A stretch of DNA of 43,039 nucleotides from a virus. The stretch is taken from IMG/VR virus record IMGVR_UViG_3300010413_000067, positions 1-43,039 of that record; one strand, 5' to 3'. Positions 33,833 to 40,607 of this stretch are shown here, piece by piece. The position numbers and the translations under genes are program-made. Below the pieces are notes generated by a model, which saw only the letters and a list, made by a program, of their open reading frames with translations, did not search any database and was not told the DNA's origin. Every line of letters starts with the position of its first letter. The first letter of the stretch is position 1.

Positions 33833-35150
33833 AAAGTCCTCCTTCAATATCTTGAGAAACTCTGTATAAGAACTTCTCGCGGTATTCATTATTTAAGTCC
33901 CAACCAAAGCCCTTAAGATTTAAAGAATAGCAAGCCCTTAGATCAACTCCTGAACCTAAGAAAGGTATGATAACAATCGAACCTGGGAAAGCGAATGTAT
34001 CTAGAATTTCCTGCATAAGACCAAGAGGTTTCTCAGTCGGATGGATTTTCTTCTGACTTGCCACTACTTTATAGAGGAACAAATTCGGTACGCCTCGCTT
34101 ATGTAAGGCTGGATTTCCTTTCCTAAAACAAAAGAATGTCTCAGTAGCTCTGCCAAGGTATAATTCAGGCTGTTGAGATTGTCCTGGGCTTCCAATCTTT
34201 CCCCAAGTTGCAGGTATTGGGTCAACGATGAATCCAGCTGCTTGGATAGTTTGGAGAGTTTTGTAATAATGCTCTTGTCCAAACCACCAGATTCCGAAGG
34301 CATTATCTGCGAGGACTCGATAGAGTTGTTCTGCAACTTCCTTAATCTTTTTGTAGTATTCTTCTTTTGACCACTCATTGTATTGCTCCAAATTGTCTTT
34401 GTTAGTCTTAGTTTGTGCATTCATCTTCTTGATATTCTTGAGTGAGATCGCATAGGGCGGATCGACAATAGCAAACGTTGCCTGAGTTCTATCAAGATTC
34501 TTTAAGCCTTCAATTGCATCACCCAGCATGTAGTGATGTTCGGCAAACTTGAAAGAAGAAGACTTTGACTCGCGTTCATTATCGAGGAGATTCTTAATAG
34601 CTAGACTTTCAACTATCTGCTTGTATGTTTTCTTAGCTTCGTCCGCAGTTTTACAACCACGGAGCTCAGGAATAGCTCGCATCGCGTGGGATAAGGCAAT
34701 CTTCTCGGCGACCCCGCCAGAACTCTTGTCGAGCAGCTCAGCAGTTTTCCGAGTTGACCATGCACTTTTATCGCCAGTCGTTTCCGAGTCTCCGTGTATT
34801 TCTTTCTTAAGTTTGTCGATCCTATCAAGCGCATCGCACTCCTCCTGCCAACTTAAATTCTTCCTCTGAATGTTTTCTTCAAGCTCAAGTGATTCAAGTT
34901 CTATTTTGGAAAGACCTTGAGGGACAATTCTACAACTGATTGAGGTAATTCCAGCTTCAATGCAAGCCTTATACCGTCTCGCCCCCCAGACCAGACGCCT
35001 GGTATTGTCTTCAACTCCAATCGGCTGGATAAGTCCGTGTTGAAGAATTGAAGCACTAAGTTCCTCAATGTCTCCATAATCACTTCGTTGTCTTGTTTCT
35101 TCATCCAGATGAATGTCATTTATATTTAGTTCCTTATACACCGTTTTCAT
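33819..35150 (-). CDS. ParB-like / DNA methyltransferase fusion
   Basis: 443 residues, site TTAAGGAGATTAACTAATG. Residues 1-110 are a ParB N-terminal domain (GARRYKACIEAG 56-67, ENIQRKNLS 92-100). Residues about 132-165 form an HTH. Residues 200-435 are an N4/N6 methyltransferase with DPPY at 230-233, HPTEKP at 370-375 and FLGSG at 397-401, in the order IV then I (beta-type). It methylates adenine-N6 or cytosine-N4 using S-adenosylmethionine. Protection against host restriction or a regulatory mark are the likely roles. The ParB module could give sequence targeting or CTP-dependent behaviour; that is inference. Confidence 0.88.
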   Translation of the reverse strand: MKTVYKELNINDIHLDEETRQRSDYGDIEELSASILQHGLIQPIGVEDNTRRLVWGARRYKACIEAGITSISCRIVPQGLSKIELESLELEENIQRKNLSWQEECDALDRIDKLKKEIHGDSETTGDKSAWSTRKTAELLDKSSGGVAEKIALSHAMRAIPELRGCKTADEAKKTYKQIVESLAIKNLLDNERESKSSSFKFAEHHYMLGDAIEGLKNLDRTQATFAIVDPPYAISLKNIKKMNAQTKTNKDNLEQYNEWSKEEYYKKIKEVAEQLYRVLADNAFGIWWFGQEHYYKTLQTIQAAGFIVDPIPATWGKIGSPGQSQQPELYLGRATETFFCFRKGNPALHKRGVPNLFLYKVVASQKKIHPTEKPLGLMQEILDTFAFPGSIVIIPFLGSGVDLRACYSLNLKGFGWDLNNEYREKFLYRVSQDIEGGLYGTG

Positions 35151-35379
35151 TAGTTAATCTCCTTAAAAGCGCAGCCTGTTCTTCTGGTGTCATAGCATCG
35201 AATAAATCTTCAACTTTTTCTTTAGCCTTAACTCTTTCTTTCTTAGCCGCTTTGGCTCTTTTAGACGTCGCCTTTAAGGTCTTTCGACTTTGCCTTACTT
35301 GTCGGATAAAGTTCAATTTCTCCTGGTAAGACATAGTCGAAAACCTCTCTCCAACAAGGTCTTCAAGCTGTCTTGCCAT
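35134..35379 (-). CDS. Small basic protein
   Basis: 81 residues, site TAAAGGAGATTGAACTATG, overlapping the methyltransferase start by 17 nt. The middle is Lys/Ala-rich (TSKRAKAAKKERVKAKEK) and probably contacts nucleic acid. The C-terminal DAMTPEEQAALLRRL resembles the end of the product at 40,054 (DKLSPAEQKALLSKL). Function unknown. Confidence 0.55.
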   Translation of the reverse strand: MARQLEDLVGERFSTMSYQEKLNFIRQVRQSRKTLKATSKRAKAAKKERVKAKEKVEDLFDAMTPEEQAALLRRLTNENGV

Positions 35380-35382
35380 AGT

Positions 35383-35577
35383 TCAATCTCCTTTACGTTG
35401 ACTAACTACTTTTCCTTTTTTATCTACAACATTGACAAGTTTTGTGTGGTGCATCATACCTCCTGTTTTATGATCTACTGTTGTTATAAATATAAATGAA
35501 AATACTTCGCCATCTGGAAAGTCCGTAAGTAGTCTGGTTAAATTTTCTCTGTGTAGTTGTGTATAAACTTCTCCCAT
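35383..35577 (-). CDS. Small beta protein
   Basis: 64 residues, ATG 35577 with GGGAGGAAACAAT upstream and a 1-nt overlap (TAATG) with the previous stop. GEVFSFIFITTVDHKTGGMMHHTKLVNVVDKKGKVVS reads as three or four beta-strands. No family recognised. Confidence 0.55.
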   Translation of the reverse strand: MGEVYTQLHRENLTRLLTDFPDGEVFSFIFITTVDHKTGGMMHHTKLVNVVDKKGKVVSQRKGD

Positions 35578-35801
35578 TATTGTTTCCTCCCTACACATAT
35601 AACTCCGCTAGCGTCAAGGTACTTAGATGATATTGTACCAGTTATGGTTTCTCCAGTGATAGTTTCTATCTTAACAGGAATGGCATAGTAACTGCAGCTG
35701 GAGTTAGTTGATGTATAGGTAATCTCCTTTACGCTTCCTTGATTAATCTCTCTATGACTGAAGAAACCAGTTCTTATCCTAATAATACCTGGAGTTCTCA
35801 T
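35577..35801 (-). CDS. Small beta-rich protein
   Basis: 74 residues, site AAGGGGGAATAATG, joined to both neighbours by single-base TAATG overlaps. Thr/Ile-rich strands (VKIETITGETITGTISSKYLD) suggest a small barrel fold. Function unknown. Confidence 0.55.
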   Translation of the reverse strand: MRTPGIIRIRTGFFSHREINQGSVKEITYTSTNSSCSYYAIPVKIETITGETITGTISSKYLDASGVICVGRKQ

Positions 35802-36025
35802 TATTCCCCCTTTATCTTTTGAAATGGATCAAAGTCGCCCTTAATGATCGCGCCTAAAATAGGAGCTCCACCAATCTCAACCCTTGTTATTGCGATCTCA
35901 ACAAGCTTGCGTAGAAACGTACTTCTAACGCCGTGAGGTACTTGGTCTATAAATCTTCTATAAATATTCCTGGGAAGATTAAAACTCATTCGAGTTATAT
36001 CTTCTTCCATCTCAATTTCTGGCAT
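35801..36025 (-). CDS. Ribbon-helix-helix DNA-binding protein
   Basis: 74 residues, site AGGGAGGTGATTAAATG. The segment RMSFNLPRNIYRRFIDQVP then GVRSTFLRKLVEIAI has the strand, helix, turn (GVRS), helix order of Arc/MetJ-type repressors. It would bind operator DNA as a dimer or tetramer, making it a second candidate for binding the dispersed palindromes. It sits in the middle of the leftward operon. Confidence 0.65.
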   Translation of the reverse strand: MPEIEMEEDITRMSFNLPRNIYRRFIDQVPHGVRSTFLRKLVEIAITRVEIGGAPILGAIIKGDFDPFQKIKGE

Positions 36026-36038
36026 TTAATCACCTCCC

Positions 36039-36245
36039 TTAGCAAAGGTCTTCAATAGCCTTCTCCAACTCTTCGACTTTTCTCTCGAGAAGGATGTTTT
36101 GATCCAGGACTTCTTCATATCTTCTTGCAGCCGATTGAAGAATCTGGTTTTGTGTTTCAAGTTTAGCAACTAATTCAGACATTCTTGTGAGCTTACTTTC
36201 AAGTTGCGCTCTCTTGTCTTTTGCTTTTTCAATTAAGCTTTTCAT
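36039..36245 (-). CDS. Short coiled-coil protein
   Basis: 68 residues, site TAGAGGTGATAAGATG. Nearly the whole product is a Leu/Glu/Lys heptad coiled coil (KRAQLESKLTRMSELVAKLE). It resembles small phage proteins that dimerise; the partner is unknown. Confidence 0.6.
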   Translation of the reverse strand: MKSLIEKAKDKRAQLESKLTRMSELVAKLETQNQILQSAARRYEEVLDQNILLERKVEELEKAIEDLC

Positions 36246-36337
36246 CTTATCACCTCTATTAGTTGTATAAGACCTATTGTTAATAAAGTACCGAGAATAA
36301 ATCCAATGATTAAGCAGCGCTGCTCATACTTTGTCAT
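36242..36337 (-). CDS. Tiny membrane protein (31 aa)
   Basis: ATG 36337 preceded by AGAGGAGTTAAAAA. The product is MTKYEQRCLIIGFILGTLLT then IGLIQLIEVIR, a single membrane helix. Its stop overlaps the next start as ATGA, so the pair is translationally coupled. Confidence 0.6.
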   Translation of the reverse strand: MTKYEQRCLIIGFILGTLLTIGLIQLIEVIR

Positions 36338-36503
36338 TTTTTAACTCCTCTTTTATAATCCTAAGTTCTTCTCGAATCTCATCAAGTTCTCTCTCAAGCC
36401 ATAGTCTAGTGGGTGAATTGTGTGGATTATTCTCACAGTATTTCCTTACACTTGGCTCATATACAGAGCAGCCGTCGCAAATATGATCGTCATATTTTTC
36501 CAT
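36324..36503 (-). CDS. Small Cys-containing helical protein (59 aa)
   Basis: ATG 36503 with AAAGGAGAAATTAG upstream. The N-terminus MEKYDDHICDGCSVYEPSVR carries a C-x2-C pair and a further Cys at residue 23; the second half is a charged helix (WLERELDEIREELRIIKEEL). It could be a mini zinc finger. Overlaps the next small gene by 14 nt. Confidence 0.6.
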   Translation of the reverse strand: MEKYDDHICDGCSVYEPSVRKYCENNPHNSPTRLWLERELDEIREELRIIKEELKNDKV

Positions 36504-36517
36504 CTAATTTCTCCTTT

Positions 36518-36540
36518 AAAAAGGGGAGCCGAAGCTCCCC
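36518..36540 (-). terminator. Intrinsic terminator with TTCG tetraloop
   Basis: On the - strand GGGGAGC, a TTCG loop and GCTCCCC are followed directly by five T. This is a textbook rho-independent terminator 9 nt after the stop of the DUF669-like gene. It separates the recombination genes from the downstream small genes. Confidence 0.9.
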
Positions 36541-36548
36541 CCGTAATT

Positions 36549-36956
36549 CTACAGACGCAGTTTAATCTGATTAGAGATTTTACCTTCGTACTCATTTTGT
36601 GTAAGCGTGCAGGTAAATCTCGTTCCAGGTTCAATCGCCTCAGGATCAAATCCATTTGCGCCGTATTCAATACCAGCTAATTCCAAATACGATCTGATGA
36701 ATCCCATCTGTGTATTAGCTTTTTCAGGATCATCTGATAGTTCCAAGAAGATATTATGAAAGACTGCCTGAGCGTTTGGATAACCGTCGATTGAATGACG
36801 AATCGAGACGCGGGGCTTCTTTCCAGGGTCTTCAATACGTTCAGCCGATTCAATAATCAGATCATACTCACCTTCCGGCAGGACTTCTTTCTCTTTATAA
36901 TCACCGAGAGGTATTGAGACGAAGGTACTTGATGTTTGTGTTTCTCTTTTAGCCAT
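36549..36956 (-). CDS. DUF669-like ssDNA-binding/recombination-associated protein
   Basis: 135 residues, site TTAGGAGAAAAAACAATG. The pattern VLPEGEYDLIIESAERI ... KKPRVSIRHSIDG ... ELSDDPEKANTQMGFIRSYLELAGIEYG ... EPGTRFTCTLTQNEYEGK matches DUF669 proteins, which accompany phage Sak4-like ATPases and are thought to bind ssDNA. The Sak4-like gene lies two genes upstream, supporting the call. Confidence 0.7.
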   Translation of the reverse strand: MAKRETQTSSTFVSIPLGDYKEKEVLPEGEYDLIIESAERIEDPGKKPRVSIRHSIDGYPNAQAVFHNIFLELSDDPEKANTQMGFIRSYLELAGIEYGANGFDPEAIEPGTRFTCTLTQNEYEGKISNQIKLRL

Positions 36957-36971
36957 TGTTTTTTCTCCTAA

Positions 36972-37214
36972 TTAGTCGTTTTCTGTTTTGTTTTCGTTTT
37001 TGACTTCTGCTAAAATCTCCTCGAGCGCTTCCTCCAGGGCTTCATTCACGAGGTCTTTGATGTTTTTTGCCGCTGACTTTGGTGTAATCTTTGCTACTAT
37101 TGCCGCAACCAAAGTCAAGATTCCATCTTCAAAAGTCATGGTTTCAGGAATCTCCTGTTCTATTCCAAGACCTTTGAGAATCTTATTCATTCGCTCTGCA
37201 CGAGTTCGCCACAA
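36972..37214 (-). CDS. Small helical protein
   Basis: 80 residues. TTG 37214 is chosen since AGGAGGTGATAAAA precedes it at ideal spacing. The longer frame to ATG 37265 starts inside palindrome copy 6 and would include the ribosome binding site, so it is rejected. The C-terminal half is a Glu/Ala/Leu-rich amphipathic helix (DLVNEALEEALEEILAEVKN). It sits between DUF669-like and Sak4-like genes; function unknown. Confidence 0.6.
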   Translation of the reverse strand: MWRTRAERMNKILKGLGIEQEIPETMTFEDGILTLVAAIVAKITPKSAAKNIKDLVNEALEEALEEILAEVKNENKTEND

Positions 37215-37238
37215 TTTTATCACCTCCTTTTCATCCGT

Positions 37239-37270
37239 ACCTATTTGTCCAAAATTTGAGCACATAGTTA
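37239..37270. repeat. Dispersed palindrome, copy 6
   Basis: Core TGTCCAAAATTTGAGCA (37246-37262) with arms ACCTAT and ATAGTT. On the - strand it begins at the stop codon of the upstream 52-residue gene (GACTAACTAT) and ends before the AGGAGG of the next gene, the same arrangement as copy 4. Confidence 0.8.
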
Positions 37271-37426
37271 GTCTTTTTTCTTACCTTTCTTTTTATGCTC
37301 TCGCCACATTGAGAAACAAATCTTTGAAGCCTGTTTCTGATTCTTGGCTGTACCTTCTTTCAGTACGATTGGAATACATCTTTCGATGTAAGATTTCTGG
37401 CTTTCGCCTTTACTAGGTGTGGGCAT
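37268..37426 (-). CDS. Small conserved phage-type protein (52 aa)
   Basis: ATG 37426 with ATAGGAGGTGAAT upstream. The product MPTPSKGESQKSYIERCIPI followed by VLKEGTAKNQKQASKICFSMW and a Lys-rich tail fits the short phage motif GESxxxFxxRC...QAxAICxxxW, which occurs both as a stand-alone protein and attached to head proteins. Role unknown. Confidence 0.65.
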   Translation of the reverse strand: MPTPSKGESQKSYIERCIPIVLKEGTAKNQKQASKICFSMWREHKKKGKKKD

Positions 37427-37438
37427 ATTCACCTCCTA

Positions 37439-38206
37439 TTAGAAATACCTCCCAATTCCCTGACCTACTCTTGGCTTCTTCAGATCTATTGTAACATTTT
37501 CATAAAGTTTTAATCCAAAGGAGTTCTTGGCCAGCGGAAAGTCTTTAGTTGGCTGAGTGATGATTTGAAAAAGCGTTTTGTCTTTCTCTGTCTCTGCTGT
37601 ACTAACCCAGCAATCAGAGCAAAGTCTGGGGATTATTCGTCTGACGTTTTTAGTTACGTCGAATTGATTTTGCACTCGTTTAGAAACATCGTCTTGGACT
37701 AAATCTGAGTGCCCTTCGAGGAAGATAATCTTGTCTGGAACTGCTAAGACCGGCTTGAACATCTGAATCAACGAGATTCCCAGGATATTATAGTCTGACA
37801 ATTCAGGAACTCTGCCATACCTTCCCTGCATGTCTAACAAATAATCTAGCATGATTCCAGAAAGCATTGTTACAGAAGAAAAGCCAATGACATCATAACC
37901 CTTGAATCTATCCTTGCACTTTTCTTCAACATGCTTCTCGAAATCTGCGTATGCAACTGGGTGTCCTTTCTTCTGCGCTGTACTGACACCGGCCTTAAGC
38001 GTTGACCAGATTCCCATAAGGTCGTCGGGTGGAAAGAACTCGTAGTCAATATCTTCGCCTTTGATCGAGTCTATTCCTGCGGGATCAAAGAGATATAAGA
38101 ACTTCCGCCCGGGAAGAGTGGTGAACATAGTGGTCTTGCCTGATCCAGTGGGGCCATAGACCAAGATATTCTTTTTGGTTTTCACGACTTCTCTTGCGTT
38201 TGGCAT
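37439..38206 (-). CDS. Sak4-like RecA-fold ATPase
   Basis: 255 residues, site GAAGGAGCTAGAAAAATG. Walker A GPTGSGKTT lies at 18-26, and VIGFSSVTMLSG and KIIFLEGHSD fit the second NTPase strand and sensor. The N-terminus and FDPAGIDSIKG resemble the AAA_24/Sak4 family, phage single-strand annealing ATPases working with an SSB-like partner. DUF669-like and Cas4-like nuclease genes nearby support a recombination module. Confidence 0.8.
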   Translation of the reverse strand: MPNAREVVKTKKNILVYGPTGSGKTTMFTTLPGRKFLYLFDPAGIDSIKGEDIDYEFFPPDDLMGIWSTLKAGVSTAQKKGHPVAYADFEKHVEEKCKDRFKGYDVIGFSSVTMLSGIMLDYLLDMQGRYGRVPELSDYNILGISLIQMFKPVLAVPDKIIFLEGHSDLVQDDVSKRVQNQFDVTKNVRRIIPRLCSDCWVSTAETEKDKTLFQIITQPTKDFPLAKNSFGLKLYENVTIDLKKPRVGQGIGRYF

Positions 38207-38415
38207 TTTTCTAGCTCCTTCATAGCGTCGTTACGAAGTTTTTCAGCTGCTTCGCTTGGTTGTCTTTTTCCTTCAGCAATGCCGAGATTGTAGGCTTCGC
38301 CTAATAACTTATTAATAGTGTTGAAAACTTCTTCCAGATCGTATCCTGGAAGCAACATTAGTTTAAGTTTTTCTTTTTCTCTACTATCTAATATTATAGC
38401 ACTAATTTTTATCAT
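38182..38415 (-). CDS. Small helical protein
   Basis: 77 residues, site AAAGGAGGTGATTGAATG, overlapping the Sak4-like gene by 25 nt. A short strand segment (MIKISAIILDSREKEKLKLMLLP) precedes charged helices. Likely an accessory of the recombination operon; no family recognised. Confidence 0.55.
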   Translation of the reverse strand: MIKISAIILDSREKEKLKLMLLPGYDLEEVFNTINKLLGEAYNLGIAEGKRQPSEAAEKLRNDAMKELEKCQTQEKS

Positions 38416-38430
38416 TCAATCACCTCCTTT

Positions 38431-38520
38431 TTATTCAGACATGGCGATGATAGCTATAGCAAACAATGAAGCTATTAAAGCTATCAGTGGTATAAGTATA
38501 GCAAGATCATCTTTATTCAT
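38431..38520 (-). CDS. Tiny membrane protein (29 aa)
   Basis: ATG 38520 has a perfect AAAGGAGGTTTT in front. The product MNKDDLAILIPLIALIASLF then AIAIIAMSE is one hydrophobic helix with charged ends. The intact site and lack of stops support translation. Confidence 0.6.
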   Translation of the reverse strand: MNKDDLAILIPLIALIASLFAIAIIAMSE

Positions 38521-38530
38521 AAAACCTCCT

Positions 38531-38713
38531 TTAAATAAAATACCTGAGTTCCTCAGGACTTGGAAAAACATGATAATAAGCTGGTTCATCAGACCCGGCT
38601 CCATATTTAAGTTTTACTTCCTGTTGACAACTATGCATAAGTGCCATAATAGATATAATCATAGTTACAAGAGAAAGAATAAACGCAACGAGAATAAGCG
38701 CGAAAGGTTTCAT
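38531..38713 (-). CDS. Small membrane-anchored protein (60 aa)
   Basis: Site GAAGGAGGTTTTATG. Residues 4-26 form a hydrophobic N-terminal helix ending ALMHSC, which could be an anchor or a weak lipobox; the remainder (EVKLKYGAGSDEPAYYHVFPSPEEL) is polar. A spanin-like or inner-membrane accessory role is possible but unsupported by homology. Confidence 0.5.
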   Translation of the reverse strand: MKPFALILVAFILSLVTMIISIMALMHSCQQEVKLKYGAGSDEPAYYHVFPSPEELRYFI

Positions 38714-39660
38714 AAAACCTCCTTCAATTCATCCTCTGAGAAGGGTTCCCATTTCTCCTCGATGAATCCTCTTGGCAAGCCCATAATACTTGGATCTGGC
38801 CAAGCAATACAAGGTTCTCGATAAAGACACTCTCTGTTGAAAGCAGTACAGGCATCGGTGTTTCTTGGAAAGCAAGCCATAAAGTTTCGGCTTTTCGAGA
38901 AGCTATTTGGAAATGTTCCTTCGTGCTTTTCAAGAAAATCTGTGTTTATTTCGATCTGATTAGTCCACTGTACTGTCTCGTATAACCACAGATTTAGAGC
39001 GTCCAACTTTCTGTCGATAGGAATAAAGCGAAAGCAATCATGAACTGTTTTGTGCACTAAAGCAGCATCGACTAATACCTGCTTGAATTCATCAGGCCAC
39101 ATCATATGACCTCCAAACAAATATCCGTCGATTTGAGAATTAGGTGAGAATGAATTAATCCAGATAGGTCTGAATCCACCGTCTTTTTTATACCAACTAG
39201 TTGTTTTGTGCTCCGCGACGTAGATTCGATTCTTCCAGTGAAAGACTTTATCAAGGCGACCTATATAATAGGTTGTTGCGGTGGGGCCAAGGGGAACAGC
39301 AAACGGTCTTTCGCAAGCGATCAGTTCAATTTCCGATAGAAACTGTGCACGCTGATCTTCATAGTTTTGGAACATTGCTTTAAAAGTTCCGAAGTTTCTA
39401 ATCTCTTCTAATCCAAAGGCTGGATCATTGAGATTAACTCCTGCCGTTTCCATAGATTCTGCCCATGCTTGACTAGCTTTATCAGCACCATGCCCTTGCC
39501 ATATTTCATCCATGCCTTTATGCCAGGCAGTTCCAGCGATAAGAGGAATCTCAACTTCTGGCGCAGTCCAGTGCCGAACGTGGCGATAATAGTATTTACG
39601 AGGACAAGATCTAAAGGTAGAAACTCTGGTGTTGTCGTAGAATCTTATTTTATTTTTCAT
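38710..39660 (-). CDS. Cas4/RecB-like PD-(D/E)XK nuclease
   Basis: 316 residues, GGGAGATAGTATT before ATG and an ATGA overlap with the upstream gene. VSTFRSCPRKYYYRHV (C19), GTAWHKGMDE (H47), GRLDKVF (D137) and YVAEHKTT (E150, K152) form the RecB/Cas4 nuclease core. C-terminal Cys at 271, 278 and 284 together with C19 could hold an iron-sulfur cluster as in Cas4/AddB. It is likely a 5'-3' or processing exonuclease acting with the Sak4-like and DUF669-like proteins. No CRISPR is present, so this is a phage recombination nuclease. Confidence 0.85.
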   Translation of the reverse strand: MKNKIRFYDNTRVSTFRSCPRKYYYRHVRHWTAPEVEIPLIAGTAWHKGMDEIWQGHGADKASQAWAESMETAGVNLNDPAFGLEEIRNFGTFKAMFQNYEDQRAQFLSEIELIACERPFAVPLGPTATTYYIGRLDKVFHWKNRIYVAEHKTTSWYKKDGGFRPIWINSFSPNSQIDGYLFGGHMMWPDEFKQVLVDAALVHKTVHDCFRFIPIDRKLDALNLWLYETVQWTNQIEINTDFLEKHEGTFPNSFSKSRNFMACFPRNTDACTAFNRECLYREPCIAWPDPSIMGLPRGFIEEKWEPFSEDELKEVL

Positions 39661-39953
39661 AATACTATCTCCCTTTTAATATATTTCCCAGTGTTAGAGA
39701 ACAGTAGAAGGTTTAGGCGAGAATGTCTTTTTGCGAAAAGAGCGGCTCCAACCATGCACAGAGAGTTTAATGATGTTACCAAGATCCAGTCATTGGGTTC
39801 AGAATCTTTGAGGGCCTCAGTCCACGCTCTTTTCATTCTGCCTGTGTTGAATGGCGAGAGCATTCCCTCACTTACAAATGTCAACCTCCCGTATTTGGTT
39901 GCCTCTGTATAATCATGGCCAGAGCCGCGATTAGGAATGTATACCTTCGGCAT
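39657..39953 (-). CDS. Conserved phage hypothetical protein
   Basis: 98 residues, site AAGGAGATAAGAAATG. PKVYIPNRGSGHDYTEATKYG, VSEGMLSPFNTGRMKRAW and DWILVTSLNSLCMVGAALFAKRHSRLNLLLF are reminiscent of a small alpha/beta protein seen in several phage early regions. Function is not established. Coupled by ATGA to the nuclease gene. Confidence 0.6.
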   Translation of the reverse strand: MPKVYIPNRGSGHDYTEATKYGRLTFVSEGMLSPFNTGRMKRAWTEALKDSEPNDWILVTSLNSLCMVGAALFAKRHSRLNLLLFSNTGKYIKREIVL

Positions 39954-39997
39954 TTCTTATCTCCTTCTTATGTTCTTTTTTACTCAACTTATATCCC

Positions 39998-40034
39998 AAA
40001 AAAGGGGGAAAGATTTTTATCTCCTTCCCCCTTT
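39998..40034 (-). terminator. Hairpin terminator
   Basis: On the - strand AAAGGGGGAA pairs with TTCCCCCTTT, followed by more T residues. A second hairpin from GGCGAAG and CTTCGCC lies just before it at 40037-40063 and includes the stop codon of the gene upstream. Together they probably attenuate transcription between the SSB-neighbourhood gene at 40,054 and the nuclease operon. Confidence 0.75.
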
Positions 40035-40053
40035 GGGCAGGCGAAGCGGGAAG

Positions 40054-40398
40054 TTACTTCGCCCTTTTCATAAGTTTGCTTAACAGAGCTTTTTGCTCCG
40101 CTGGAGAGAGTTTATCCCATGCCGCTTCGGTCTTTTCGACGGCACTTTTTCCAGGCTTCGCAATCGACGGCTTCCAACTTGCCATCTTTTCAGCGATCTC
40201 ACCGTCTTTCTTCCCTTCTTTGAGATCGGCACGAACGAGCGCTTGAAACCTAACCTTAGCCTGGGCCTTAAAGTTACTGAATACAACCTCTTCTCCGAAG
40301 ATTTTCACTGCGTCTGCAGTATTATCTCCAAAGTTGTACTCGAGAGTAATTTTTCGGGCGTCTTTTTCACCCGAAGCGCTTGTAGTAATTTGCTCCAT
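40054..40398 (-). CDS. Conserved phage early protein
   Basis: 114 residues; GAAAGGAAAAAAAGAC precedes ATG. The N-terminal TLEYNFGDNTADAVKIFGEEVVFSNFKAQAKVRFQALVRADLKEGKKDGEIAEKM is followed by a Lys/Pro linker and DKLSPAEQKALLSKLMKRAK. The first part matches a type of small protein commonly found in phage replication regions with no known role. It is the first sizeable gene after the leftward promoter and has its own terminator, so it is probably abundant. Confidence 0.6.
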   Translation of the reverse strand: MEQITTSASGEKDARKITLEYNFGDNTADAVKIFGEEVVFSNFKAQAKVRFQALVRADLKEGKKDGEIAEKMASWKPSIAKPGKSAVEKTEAAWDKLSPAEQKALLSKLMKRAK

Positions 40399-40414
40399 GT
40401 CTTTTTTTCCTTTC

Positions 40415-40546
40415 TTAGTTTTGGTTTAATTCGTCGCTCCTGACAGTTACTGTTTCCGGCATCACCTCCTTAAAAATGAACTTATTCACCGTTAGACTTA
40501 TTAAAGCGATAATAAGTGCCATCGCTGTCAAAGCCTTCTGTATCAT
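40415..40546 (-). CDS. Tiny membrane protein (43 aa)
   Basis: ATG 40546 with AAAGGAGGTGATGCA in front. The product MIQKALTAMALIIALISLTV then NKFIFKEVMPETVTVRSDELNQN has one membrane helix and a polar tail. First gene behind the leftward promoter. An internal AAGGAGGTGATG in frame could yield a 15-residue tail peptide. Confidence 0.6.
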   Translation of the reverse strand: MIQKALTAMALIIALISLTVNKFIFKEVMPETVTVRSDELNQN

Positions 40547-40578
40547 TGCATCACCTCCTTTTTTATTATTATATAGGC

Positions 40579-40607
40579 AGTCTAACATAATGCAATTCAG
40601 TTGTCAA
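40579..40607 (-). promoter_or_regulatory. Sigma70-type leftward promoter (extended -10)
   Basis: On the - strand TTGACA (40602-40607), a 17-bp spacer, and TAGACT (40579-40584) preceded by TGT, an extended -10 element. The stop codon TGA of the upstream gene lies within the -35 box. It would drive the membrane protein, the 40,054 gene and, by readthrough, the replication operon. Confidence 0.75.

Noticed and set aside
36446-36670. 74-codon - strand frame across the terminator
   Set aside because: It runs through the intrinsic terminator at 36518-36540 and overlaps the DUF669-like gene and the 59-residue gene in other frames; no site at its start.
38710-39660. CRISPR-associated Cas4 and a CRISPR array
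   Set aside because: No regularly spaced repeats occur anywhere in the window; Cas4-like nucleases are common in phage recombination modules.
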